Shown here: positions 35,800-43,430 of the stretch, one piece after another
How positions within the stretch are numbered: position 1 is the stretch's first letter
Layout: every line of letters starts with the position of its first letter
Source: Rhodococcus sp. HM1
GTDB lineage: Bacteria; Actinomycetota; Actinomycetes; Mycobacteriales; Mycobacteriaceae
Assembly (NCBI RefSeq): GCF_023218075.1
Contig: NZ_JALPTB010000046.1
Span: 1-53,288 of the forward strand
Length of the DNA: 53,288 nt
Direction: 5' to 3'
The notes under the pieces: generated by a model
The model's database searches: none
What the model saw: only the letters and a program-made list of their open reading frames with translations
Told to the model about the DNA's origin: nothing
Program-made: the position numbers and the translations under genes

Positions 35800-37869
35800 T
35801 CACCGACCCGGCCCGGTCGAATACGACCCTGCAGGTCCACGGTTCGGGCGCGCCGGTGCACTGGTTGCTCGCACACCCGTCGAATGATCTCGCCATCCGA
35901 CGAGCACCTTGTGCAGAGTCTCGGCGCCGTGCAACGGTTCCGGAGCTGCAGGCAGGTCGGCGGGGTAGATGAGAAACGGCGTGCTCTGCGGTCCGCCCAT
36001 GCCGCCGTGCGAGCCGACCTGCTCCTCGAACGCCGCGACCTCGTCGGTTTCCGGCCAGTACATGCCGCCGACCATGATGTCGGCCACGTTGTCGAAGGCG
36101 TCGGTGCGTCGGATCTTCGCCAGCGCATCGGGGCCCATCACCGCGAGAGGGTCCCGGCCGGTGACTTCGCCGGTCGTCACGTCGACCTTGCCGCCGGACC
36201 CCAGCACCACGGATCCGCCGGGTGCGGCGACGAGCAGGAACCCGATTCCGGGATGCTCGCGAAGCGCGGTGAGCAGCCCGGGATGGGCGGCCTCGATGGC
36301 GTCGACATCGGCGCGTCCCGGCAGGTGCGGAAAGTAGATCAGACCGAGGTTGCCCGAGCCGAGCACGATCGGCTCGCCCGTGGGAGGACGCGCCTCCTCG
36401 TCGGCTGCCGACGCGTGCATGCTGGCCGCCGCGTAGGCACGGCCCTCCGCCCCGGGCTTGGGGGAGGCGGTGGCAGCGCGCTCGTGCCGGTGCCGACCTT
36501 CCGCGGACGGCTCGCCCTGCGTGGTCAGCCGGGCAACCAACTCCCCCAGGGTCTCCCCGTAGCGTTGCCGGAAGGTGGCGCCCTGACTCTGCCCGTGGTC
36601 CGACAGCACGACGACGCGGTAGCGCCGGTCCGCCTGCTCCGTCACAGCGAGCAGCATCTCGACGATCTCGTCGAGCTTGGTCAGCACCGCGAGGGTCTCG
36701 GGCCGGGAGATTCCGGAGTGGTGCGAGACTTCGTCGTATCCGATCAGGTCGACGTAGACGATGCTGCGCCCCTTGATCAGATCCCCGACCACCGCGGCGG
36801 CGGTGACGTCGGTGGCGAGGACGGTCGCGAAGGCCCGCACGAACGGATACACCCCTCCCCGCGAGACCCGCGGCTGGATGTCCTTCCGCTTCTGCCGCAA
36901 TGCCTGACGCAGCTCCCGCTGGAGTTCCGCGAACATTCGGATGAACGTGCGCAGCGCGCTCGCCGGGTCGGCGAAGTAGTCGCTGTAGCCGGCGCCGGCG
37001 CCGAGACGGGCACCGCGCATGCGGCTGACGACGAGCACGTTGTCGTGCGCACCGCCGGTGAACAGGTTGCCGCGGCTCGCACCGTCGTGCGCGAGCAGAC
37101 CCGGAATCTCGGCCCGTTCGAGTTCGCGCTGCTCGTTGTCGGCGGGGTTACTGAACACCGAGATGCGCCCGGTCGTCTTGTCGTACCAGCGGAAAGCCGG
37201 CACGTTGTGGTTGGAACCGTGCAGCACCGCCAGCTGGGTCGCCCCGGTCTGGCTGCTCCAGTCGGTGTGCCACGGGACCAGCCGGTGGGTCTCGCGCACC
37301 AGCTTCGCCAGCCCGGGCGTCACGCCGTCGGCGATCGCGCGCCGCAACACGTCGTAACCCAGCCCGTCGATCTGGATGCACAACAGCCCCGGATCCGCGT
37401 CCACGAGAGCAGCGTTGCGTCGCAAGCGGAACCGGTTCCGGCGCACCTGCATCAACCGGTACGCGGTATCGGAGCGGGACGCGATCGCACCCGAGACCAC
37501 AGAGGTGACCAGCGAGACCACCGCTGCCAGAACGACCGCATCGCGCGGCTCGTCCACCGTGGCGACCGGCACCAGGTTCAGCGTCAACAGCATGATCGCG
37601 CCGCCTGCGAGGAACACCCCGACGAACAGCAGCACGGGGCCGATCCACGACATGAAGCGCATCGTCAACGGCCACAGTGCCGCGTTGAGGATGCCGAACA
37701 CCAGCGCGACCACCAGCGCGGCAGGAAGCGTCGGCAGCGGAGCAAAGCTCGACGGATCCAGGGTGACGCCGCGGAGGATGCGGTCCAGCACGAGAACCGC
37801 GAACGCCGACGATCCCCAGAGCACGAGGAATTCGACGAGTATCCGCAACACCCCGCCCACCGTGCGCAT
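35800..37869 (-). CDS. Fusion of a holin-like membrane domain and an alkaline-phosphatase-superfamily phosphodiesterase
   Basis: A 689-residue protein. Four membrane helices lie in the first ~130 residues (ILVEFLVLWGSSAFAVLVLD; ALVVALVFGILNAALWPL; MSWIGPVLLFVGVFLAGGAI; AVVLAAVVSLVTSVVSGAIA), like the mycobacterial phage-holin superfamily. From ~160 it is a type I phosphodiesterase fold: IQIDGLGYDVLRRAIADG (metal Asp), SSQTGATQLAVLHGSNHN (nucleophile region), DLIGYDEVSHHSG and VVLSDHGQSQGATF. An insert rich in His/Ala/Glu follows (about 460-505). The fusion is annotated as phage holin family in some actinobacteria but is unlikely to act in lysis. Substrate unknown. RBS GAGGGAG. Confidence 0.8.
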   Translation of the reverse strand: MRTVGGVLRILVEFLVLWGSSAFAVLVLDRILRGVTLDPSSFAPLPTLPAALVVALVFGILNAALWPLTMRFMSWIGPVLLFVGVFLAGGAIMLLTLNLVPVATVDEPRDAVVLAAVVSLVTSVVSGAIASRSDTAYRLMQVRRNRFRLRRNAALVDADPGLLCIQIDGLGYDVLRRAIADGVTPGLAKLVRETHRLVPWHTDWSSQTGATQLAVLHGSNHNVPAFRWYDKTTGRISVFSNPADNEQRELERAEIPGLLAHDGASRGNLFTGGAHDNVLVVSRMRGARLGAGAGYSDYFADPASALRTFIRMFAELQRELRQALRQKRKDIQPRVSRGGVYPFVRAFATVLATDVTAAAVVGDLIKGRSIVYVDLIGYDEVSHHSGISRPETLAVLTKLDEIVEMLLAVTEQADRRYRVVVLSDHGQSQGATFRQRYGETLGELVARLTTQGEPSAEGRHRHERAATASPKPGAEGRAYAAASMHASAADEEARPPTGEPIVLGSGNLGLIYFPHLPGRADVDAIEAAHPGLLTALREHPGIGFLLVAAPGGSVVLGSGGKVDVTTGEVTGRDPLAVMGPDALAKIRRTDAFDNVADIMVGGMYWPETDEVAAFEEQVGSHGGMGGPQSTPFLIYPADLPAAPEPLHGAETLHKVLVGWRDHSTGVRATSAPARPNRGPAGSYSTGPGR

Positions 37870-37904
37870 CGCACTCCCTCTCGTTGTCTGGAATCGTAAG
37901 GGGC

Positions 37905-38729
37905 GTGAGCGCGCCGCCGGGTGGGAATACCGCCGCGTCCGGGATGCGCTGGCTCGGGCACGCCAGCACGCTGATCGTGGACCGCGGTACGGTCGTCCTG
38001 ACCGATCCGGTGCTCACCGACCGCGTCGCCCACCTGCGCCGCCGGCGGGGGCCCACCCCCCTCGGCTTCCGCACGCGCCACCCGGACGTCGTCCTGCTCT
38101 CGCATCTGCACGCCGACCACACCCATCTACCGTCGCTGCGGCTGCTCGACCCGGACGTTCCGATCGTGGTCCCGTGGCGGGCGATGGACGGCCTACCCGC
38201 GTTGCGCCGCTTCGGCGACCGCCTGGTGCCCCTGCGGCCCGGCGACGAAACACGCATCGGCGCGGTCACCGTGCGCGCCGTGCCCGCACATCACGACGGT
38301 CGACGCTGGCGACGTGGACCGCAGCTCGCGCCTGCGGTCGGATACGTGGTCGAAGGCGACCGGCGGACCTACTTCGCCGGCGACACCGATCTGTACCCGG
38401 GGCTGGAAGACCACGTCGGCCCGGGGGTGGACCTCGCGCTGCTACCCGTCGGGGGCTGGGGTCCCACACTCGGCGACGGTCACCTCGACCCGCCTCGAGC
38501 CGTGGTCGCCGCGCGGCTGGTGGAGGCAGCCCTGGCGGTGCCGATCCACTACGGCACGCTGTGGCCGATCGGCTTCGACGCCGTGCGCCCCCGGTCGTTC
38601 TTCGGACCCGGCGCCGAGTTCGTCCACCATGCCGAGCGCGCGGGGCTCATGGCCGTGGAGTTGCGTCCGGGTGACGCGCTCGGCGGATCGGACGGCGGGC
38701 ACGGTTCGTCCGGAACGCATCGCCGCTAG
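37905..38729 (+). CDS. MBL-fold metallo-hydrolase (UlaG-like)
   Basis: A 274-residue metallo-beta-lactamase-fold hydrolase. The metal motif is LSHLHADHTHLP, with PAHHDGRRW, FAGDTDLYPG and PIHYGTLWP giving the remaining ligands, as in UlaG and N-acyl-phosphatidylethanolamine phospholipase-like members. The GTG start (VSAPPGGNTAASGMRWLGHA) follows AAGGGG; an in-frame ATG at 37884 is an alternative. It is divergent from the phosphodiesterase with only 35 bp between starts. The stop TAG is made partly by the target duplication of an IS5-type remnant. Confidence 0.85.
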   Translation: MSAPPGGNTAASGMRWLGHASTLIVDRGTVVLTDPVLTDRVAHLRRRRGPTPLGFRTRHPDVVLLSHLHADHTHLPSLRLLDPDVPIVVPWRAMDGLPALRRFGDRLVPLRPGDETRIGAVTVRAVPAHHDGRRWRRGPQLAPAVGYVVEGDRRTYFAGDTDLYPGLEDHVGPGVDLALLPVGGWGPTLGDGHLDPPRAVVAARLVEAALAVPIHYGTLWPIGFDAVRPRSFFGPGAEFVHHAERAGLMAVELRPGDALGGSDGGHGSSGTHRR

Positions 38730-39321
38730 GCCGTGTTTCAAAAGCCCGCTGCCTCACAACCACTGACCGATCGCAGCGACCTGGACGGTGGCCAGGTACC
38801 GCACCGCGAGCTTGTCGTAGCGCGTGGCCACCGCCCGGAACTGCTCGAGTTGGTTGATTCCGCACTCGACCGCATGCCGTTGCCGGTACACGTCTCGATC
38901 GAACGCCGGAGGTCGCCCACCACCGGAACCTCGGTTGCGGCGGTGGGCGAGCTGGTCGGACGGGATCGCGATCGTGGCCTTGATCCGTCGTCGCCGCAGA
39001 TAGAGGCGGTTCGCGCGAGAACTGTAGGCCTTGTCCGCCAGCACCCGCTCCGGACGTGTCCGCGCCCGGCCGCGTGCTGATGCGCCCGCATGACGGTCGA
39101 ATCGACGCTGACGTCCCAGACGATCCCGCCGGATGCGTCGGCCACGGTCTGCAGTGCGGTCAGGACCCGGGCGCACACTCCGCCGCGTTGCCAGCGCCGG
39201 AACAGGCCGTACACGGTTTGCCAGGGCGCTAAACCCAGATACCGGAGACCTCACTCATTCCACGACTGCGACACCCCTTTCCGGCGGGAACGCGGTTCAA
39301 GATCACTTTTGAAACACGGCC
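38729..39321 (-). mobile_element. IS5-family remnant with intact ends and TA duplication
   Basis: Perfect 16-bp inverted repeats GGCCGTGTTTCAAAAG (38729-38744) and CTTTTGAAACACGGCC (39306-39321) are flanked by TA on both sides (38727-38728 and 39322-39323), the IS5-group target duplication. The element is only 593 bp, much shorter than an intact member, because the transposase is deleted internally and at its start. It could still be moved by a related transposase supplied in trans. Confidence 0.85.
38754..39240 (-). pseudogene. IS5-family transposase, internally deleted
   Basis: In one frame the minus strand gives [17 protein letters not shown] and [20 protein letters not shown], the middle of an IS5-type DDE transposase. 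The next recognisable part, [20 protein letters not shown] to [20 protein letters not shown] and [10 protein letters not shown], is in another frame and follows almost directly. About 70-80 residues normally lie between these, and the N-terminal ~75 residues are missing. The gene cannot make an active transposase. Confidence 0.8.
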
Positions 39322-39323
39322 TA

Positions 39324-39359
39324 AGCCCTACCGGCGCCGGGGTCGGCGCCGGCGGGGCT
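39324..39359. terminator. GC-rich hairpin cut off from the MBL gene by the IS remnant
   Basis: CCGGCGCC and GGCGCCGG form the core stem, extended by AGCCC/GGGCT. It lies after the extradiol dioxygenase stop on the minus strand. Before the IS arrived it sat directly after the MBL stop codon on the plus strand too. Confidence 0.7.
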
Positions 39360-39373
39360 TGGGTGAGGTGGTG

Positions 39374-40045
39374 TCAGTAGAGGTTGTCGAGCTTGTCGAG
39401 ATCGGCACCTTTGGTTTCGCGGCTGGTGGCCACGGCGAGCACGGCGATGGAGTGGTGGCGCTCGTTCACTCGCAGGAACCGGATCTTCAGACGTGCACCG
39501 TTGATGGTCTCGTCGATGTAGTCCGACAGGCGGGCGTCGAAGACCGTGTCGTAGTAGCCCCGGAGTTGATGGGGTCGGGTGGAGGTGATCGCCACGTGTC
39601 CCAGTCCTGCAGCGCCGGTGACGAATCCGGCGGTGCTCATCACCAGCGGTTCGGTGGTGTGGCGGGGCCGGGTGAAGATTTCCTGGGCGATGCCTTTCGG
39701 GCCGGGGAACCGCAGCAAGCGTTCGACCCCGCGCAGCGCGGTCTCCTCGTCGGTGCCGTCGGTGACCGGGACTCCGCGATTGCGTACCCGTGCCACGACC
39801 CGGTCGAACGATTCGTGATCGTCGATCTGCCAACCGAGGGCGGTGACGTCCTCGGCCGGCCCGCGCTGGAGCAGGAAGCGGCATTGGTGGTCGTCGAGCC
39901 GAAACCGCATGGCCTGGTTCGACAATCGGTCGACGTGCATGCCGATGGCGTCGCGGCCGAAGCGGTGCCAGTCGGTGAACTTGTCGGTTTCGATGACGAT
40001 GTAGCCGAGGTGGACGGATCCGAACAGGGTGTCGATGCTGGTCAT
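39374..40045 (-). pseudogene. Extradiol ring-cleavage dioxygenase, C-terminally truncated
   Basis: The 223-residue product matches type I extradiol dioxygenases such as BphC/HsaC/2,3-dihydroxybiphenyl dioxygenase: SVHLGYIVIETDKFTDWHRF at the start and the Fe ligand His150 in GLGHVAI, with the second His in NERHHSIAVL (197/198). Family members have about 290-300 residues; the last ~75, including the third Fe ligand (Glu), are missing. The frame ends SRETKGADLDKLDNLY and a terminator follows at once. It is probably inactive. It overlaps the hydrolase by 4 bp, the order of a meta-cleavage operon. Confidence 0.75.
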
Positions 40046-40904
40046 CGGGCGCTCCCGGTGAGGAAGGCCGCGGTGACGGCGTTGAAGAAGCCGGCGCGTT
40101 CCCACTGCACCCAGTGCCCGATGTTGGCGGTGAGCAGCAGGTCGCAGTTCGGCAAGGTCTTGGCCAGGGTCGGGCCGCCGCTGGGACGGTTGACCTTGTC
40201 GTCGGCGCCCCAGATCACCAGCGTCGGGGTCTGCAGGGTGCGCAGTCGGCGGTCGCGGGTGAAGTCCATGCGCCACAACGTGTGCAGGGCCCCTGGTCCG
40301 GAGGGGCGCTGCAGCGGCGGAGGCGCGATCACGCCGGGGTCGATGCTCGACCGGTAGCGTTCGTCGATCACCTCATCCGGGATCGCGGTGCCATCGAAGA
40401 CCAGATAGGTGCGGATGAAGGTGGCGAGTTTCTCGCGCGAGGGCCCCTCACCGGTGTAGTAGGACAACAACGCGCGCAGTCCGGGGGTGGGCAGGGCCCG
40501 GGTGGTGCCGATACCGCCGGGGCCCATGAGGACCATCTTCTCGACCCGCTCCGGGCTGTCGAGCGCCAGACGCAGCGCGCACGCTCCGCCGTAGGAGTTG
40601 CCGACCAGGTGGGCGCGGTCGAGGTCGAGGTGGTCGAGCAGACCGCGGATGTGGTCGGCGAGATAGCCGAAGGGGTCCGACCCGTCCACTCCCTTGCTGG
40701 AGCGTCCGTAGCCGGGCAGGTCCGGCACGATCACCCGGAAATGTTCGGAGAGCGCGTCGATGTTGCGCGAGTAGTTCGCCACACCGGAGGCGCCGGGCCG
40801 CCGCCGTGCAGCAGCAACACCGCCGGTCCGTGTCCGGTTTCGGCGACGAGGATGTCCTTCCCGTCGACGGAGACGGTGCGTTCGGTCAATGCAGCGCGGG
40901 TCAT
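40042..40904 (-). pseudogene. Meta-cleavage product hydrolase (MhpC/HsaD-like), 1-bp frameshift
   Basis: The start (40904) reads MTRAALTERTVSVDGKDILV and reaches LLLHGGGP, then the frame is lost. The rest is in another frame: VANYSRNIDALSEHFRVIVP, nucleophile Ser in VGNSYGGAC, acid in IWGADDKVNRP and His in NIGHWVQWE. The expected motif GGGPGASGVANYS would be restored by one extra G in the CCGGCGCC stretch near 40790. All catalytic residues lie after the shift, but the oxyanion loop is split. It may be a true mutation or a sequencing error. ATGA overlaps join it to its neighbours on both sides. Confidence 0.8.
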
Positions 40905-41179
40905 ACGAGGGTCTCCATGTCGTCGGAACAGGTCGGGGCGGTGGTCTTCATGCCGGCCGGGGGTGGAGGCAGAGGACTGTCGGCGCCGGCAGCGGCGTAG
41001 ATGACCTTGTCGGGGCGCAGCGCGAGGGCGGTGGCGCCTTTGTTGCGCATCCACTGCATCAGGGAGCCGTCGATGTCGACGAGGGCGTCGGGGGCCGGTG
41101 CGGTGCCGGGGCCGGTGATCCGTACGACCGGCACGCCCACGGTGTGCCAGCCCGGCCAGGATCCGGCGGCGCCGAGGTG
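40901..41179 (-). pseudogene. C-terminal fragment of a flavin aromatic hydroxylase (MhpA-like)
   Basis: The visible frame reads from an in-frame TAG at 41180-41182 to the stop at 40901: GSWPGWHTVGVPVVRITG, DALVDIDGSLMQWM and ALALRPDKVIYAAA. This is the thioredoxin-like tail of class A FAD monooxygenases such as 3-(3-hydroxyphenyl)propionate hydroxylase (usual pattern ALVRPDGHVAW). The FAD and substrate domains, about 450 residues, are absent; the upstream sequence is unrelated. So only the last sixth of the gene is left. Its TGA overlaps the hydrolase ATG. Confidence 0.7.
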
Positions 41180-41369
41180 CTATTGATGGATCGATCGGCG
41201 GCGGCGGCGGCGAACCGACCACATCAGAATCCCCGGGCCGTGGTCGTGTCCGCGGTGCGTCCTCGATCGCTGGGGGTGTTACCGGACACGGACTGGCAGC
41301 GGATATCCGTGGCGGCTGTGATCGACTCGCACCCACCGCTCGAAGTTTGGGAGCAAACCGAGTGGGTAT

Positions 41370-42476
41370 GTGAAGGCGGTGACGGCGAACGAGCATCTGC
41401 AGGCAGGGCACTCCGGCACGGCGGGTGAGCAGGTCTCGGTGCTGCTGATCGCGGATCCGGGTGAACCCGCGGCTCTTGCCGAACGCATCGCAGAGTACCT
41501 GCCGGAACGCCTGCGCAGCCCTGACCGGGTCGAGCGTCGGTGGACGACCTGCGTGCGCCGGAAACCCTACATCCCCGACGAGCAAGCGGATTTCGCCGAG
41601 GTCATCGACACGGTCGATCCGTCCTCCGAAGAGGAAGACATCGTCGTGTACCTCACCGATCTGCCGCGCCGCGAGGACACCTTGCCGGTGGTGGCCGACG
41701 TCAGCGCCGACCACAAATTCGCGCTCATCTCCGTCGCCGGAGTGGGCGGCGTCCACATCGAGCGCCGCGTCCGTACCGTCACCGAACTCGCGATCGCCCG
41801 CGTCCTCGGCGAGCCAGAACTCATGCCCACCGGCGCGGACCGGCGGTTCCCGTCTGCGCAGATCAAGGGCGGGATCCGGTACTTTGCGCCCACGGGACTG
41901 CGGCGACTGCGGTTGTTGTCGGGGATGGTGCGGGCCAACCGGCCGTGGCGGCTGGTCACCGGCCTGTCGAAGGTGCTTGTCGGTGCCTTCGCCACGGGTG
42001 CGATCGCGCTGGCCACCAACACGATCTGGTTGTTCGCCGACACCATGGGCCCATGGCGTATGAGTGCGGCCACGGTCCTGTCGATCGTGGCGATGATTCT
42101 CTGGCTGATCCTCGATCACGAACTCTGGGAGCGACCGAAGTCGCCGGAGGAGCGTGATCGTTCGGTGCTGTACAACACCGCGACCGTAGTCACCCTGGTC
42201 ATCGGCGTGATCGTCCTCCACTTGGCCCTGTTCGGCCTGCTGCTGTTCACCGCGTGCCTGACTCTTCCCCCGGAACTGTTGTCCCGCATTCTCGGGCACG
42301 GGGTGGGTTTTTCCGACTATCTCACGCTCGCCTGGCTCCTGGCGTCCATCGCGACCATCGGTGGGGCACTCGGGTCGGGTCTCGAGGACGACGCCGCCGT
42401 CAGAGAGGCGGCATACGGAGTCCGGCAGCGGCAACGCATCGAGAACACGCAACAACCGTCGAACGAGGCGGGATGA
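41370..42476 (+). CDS. Unknown membrane protein with N-terminal soluble domain
   Basis: A 368-residue protein that I do not recognise. Residues ~20-165 look like a soluble alpha/beta domain (QVSVLLIADPGEPAALAERI; EEEDIVVYLTDLPRREDTLP; HKFALISVAGVGGVHIERRV). Four hydrophobic helices follow (VLVGAFATGAIALATNTIWL; ATVLSIVAMILWLILDHELW; VVTLVIGVIVLHLALFGLLL; LTLAWLLASIATIGGALGSG), then a charged tail. It starts at GTG 41370. It sits among degraded genes but its own frame is intact and its codon use is normal. The 190 bp before it show no gene. Confidence 0.65.
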   Translation: MKAVTANEHLQAGHSGTAGEQVSVLLIADPGEPAALAERIAEYLPERLRSPDRVERRWTTCVRRKPYIPDEQADFAEVIDTVDPSSEEEDIVVYLTDLPRREDTLPVVADVSADHKFALISVAGVGGVHIERRVRTVTELAIARVLGEPELMPTGADRRFPSAQIKGGIRYFAPTGLRRLRLLSGMVRANRPWRLVTGLSKVLVGAFATGAIALATNTIWLFADTMGPWRMSAATVLSIVAMILWLILDHELWERPKSPEERDRSVLYNTATVVTLVIGVIVLHLALFGLLLFTACLTLPPELLSRILGHGVGFSDYLTLAWLLASIATIGGALGSGLEDDAAVREAAYGVRQRQRIENTQQPSNEAG

Positions 42477-42576
42477 TCGCAGCGACCGGTGAGGGCTGGC
42501 CGGTCCAGGTTTGTGGTTTTGAGTCCTTGCATCCCGCGGGGCTGCCACTTCCTCAGCCACCTACCCTCTCACTTCC

Positions 42577-42750
42577 TCAACCCTGTGCGCGGTTCGCTGG
42601 TGGGCGGTGAGCAGAAGGTGAGGTCGAGGTCGCGGTTGTCGCGGGCGACACCGGGGGTGTGATCGTGGGCGACGTCGTTGTCTCCGAGCTACCACACGCG
42701 GACACCACGATTGCCATTGCGAACACAGCCGCACCCCCCACAGTCTTCAC
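42577..42750 (-). CDS. Short lipoprotein-like ORF, possibly a remnant
   Basis: About 57 residues from a GTG: VKTVGGAAVFAMAIVVSACG has a hydrophobic core and a lipobox (VSAC), followed by SSETTTSPTITPPVSPATTA, the Thr/Pro/Ser linker of actinobacterial lipoproteins. It stops soon after the linker (PPANRAQG), so no folded domain follows. This looks like the first part of a broken lipoprotein gene. An upstream in-frame start is also possible. Confidence 0.4.
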   Translation of the reverse strand: MKTVGGAAVFAMAIVVSACGSSETTTSPTITPPVSPATTATSTSPSAHRPPANRAQG

Positions 42751-42918
42751 GACCACTACACCGCAACTCACCCCGCGCGTTACCACCGAGGCGCTCACCG
42801 CGCCGCTCACACAGCGCTATCTCACGCAGGGCGGTGACACCGCCGACCTCGGCGAGTGCATCCCGGAACCAACGTTGCTGCTCGATGAGCAGGTGATTTC
42901 CTGGACCCGACGGCCACG

Positions 42919-43209
42919 ATGTCGGAAGGCGCGACGATCCTCGAGTTGATGCTTCCGGCATACATTCTCGGCACGGTCGTGCTGGCCGCGCCGCTCTTCG
43001 CATTGGTGCTCGCTCGCCGAACTGCCGAAACCGAGGTCAACGAAGCGATCGCCACGTGGAGCTCAGAAATCAACGATGCTGTCCCCTACCCAGGCGACCG
43101 AGAGGAGGCCACAGTCGGACTTGATACTCGTCGTGATGTTCCGCGTCTACCTGCCGACCCCCTTCGCAAGGGAACTGAGCACGTAGTGCCACCCGAGCGA
43201 GTGCGGTAA
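42919..43209 (+). CDS. Small hypothetical protein with one membrane helix
   Basis: A 96-residue frame starting MSEGATILELMLPAYILGTV, with one hydrophobic helix (LPAYILGTVVLAAPLFALVL) and a polar tail. It ends 7 bp before a hairpin, which supports its being transcribed. No clear ribosome site is seen and the tail looks random, so it may be a remnant. I see no other gene in 42477-43430; two CACTTCCTCA copies near 42547-42579 are the only short repeat. Confidence 0.35.
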   Translation: MSEGATILELMLPAYILGTVVLAAPLFALVLARRTAETEVNEAIATWSSEINDAVPYPGDREEATVGLDTRRDVPRLPADPLRKGTEHVVPPERVR

Positions 43210-43216
43210 CCGCCTC

Positions 43217-43256
43217 TCTGGTGAAGGACCCGCCGTTCGGCGGTTCCTTCACCAGA
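43217..43256. terminator. 19-bp hairpin with one mismatch
   Basis: TCTGGTGAAGGACCCGCCG and CGGCGGTTCCTTCACCAGA pair around a 2-base loop. It lies between the small ORF (plus) and the dehydrogenase gene (minus), about 175 bp before the latter's stop. Confidence 0.65.
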
Positions 43257-43430
43257 CTCCCGGCACACGGGTGGCAGTCGAGCGAACCGTATGGCCTTAC
43301 ATGTGGGTGCCGGCACCTACCGCCCACACCGGCGGCCCTACAGATCACGCACGATACACAAAGGCCAGTTCCGCTTCGAGTATTCTTCGCGGGCAGTGAC
43401 ATTCGCCGAGTTGACTGCTGTCACTGGTGA

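Noticed and set aside
40731-42560. 609-residue minus-strand open frame
   Set aside because: Only its end (from 40904) belongs to the frameshifted hydrolase; the rest is antisense to the membrane protein at 41370.
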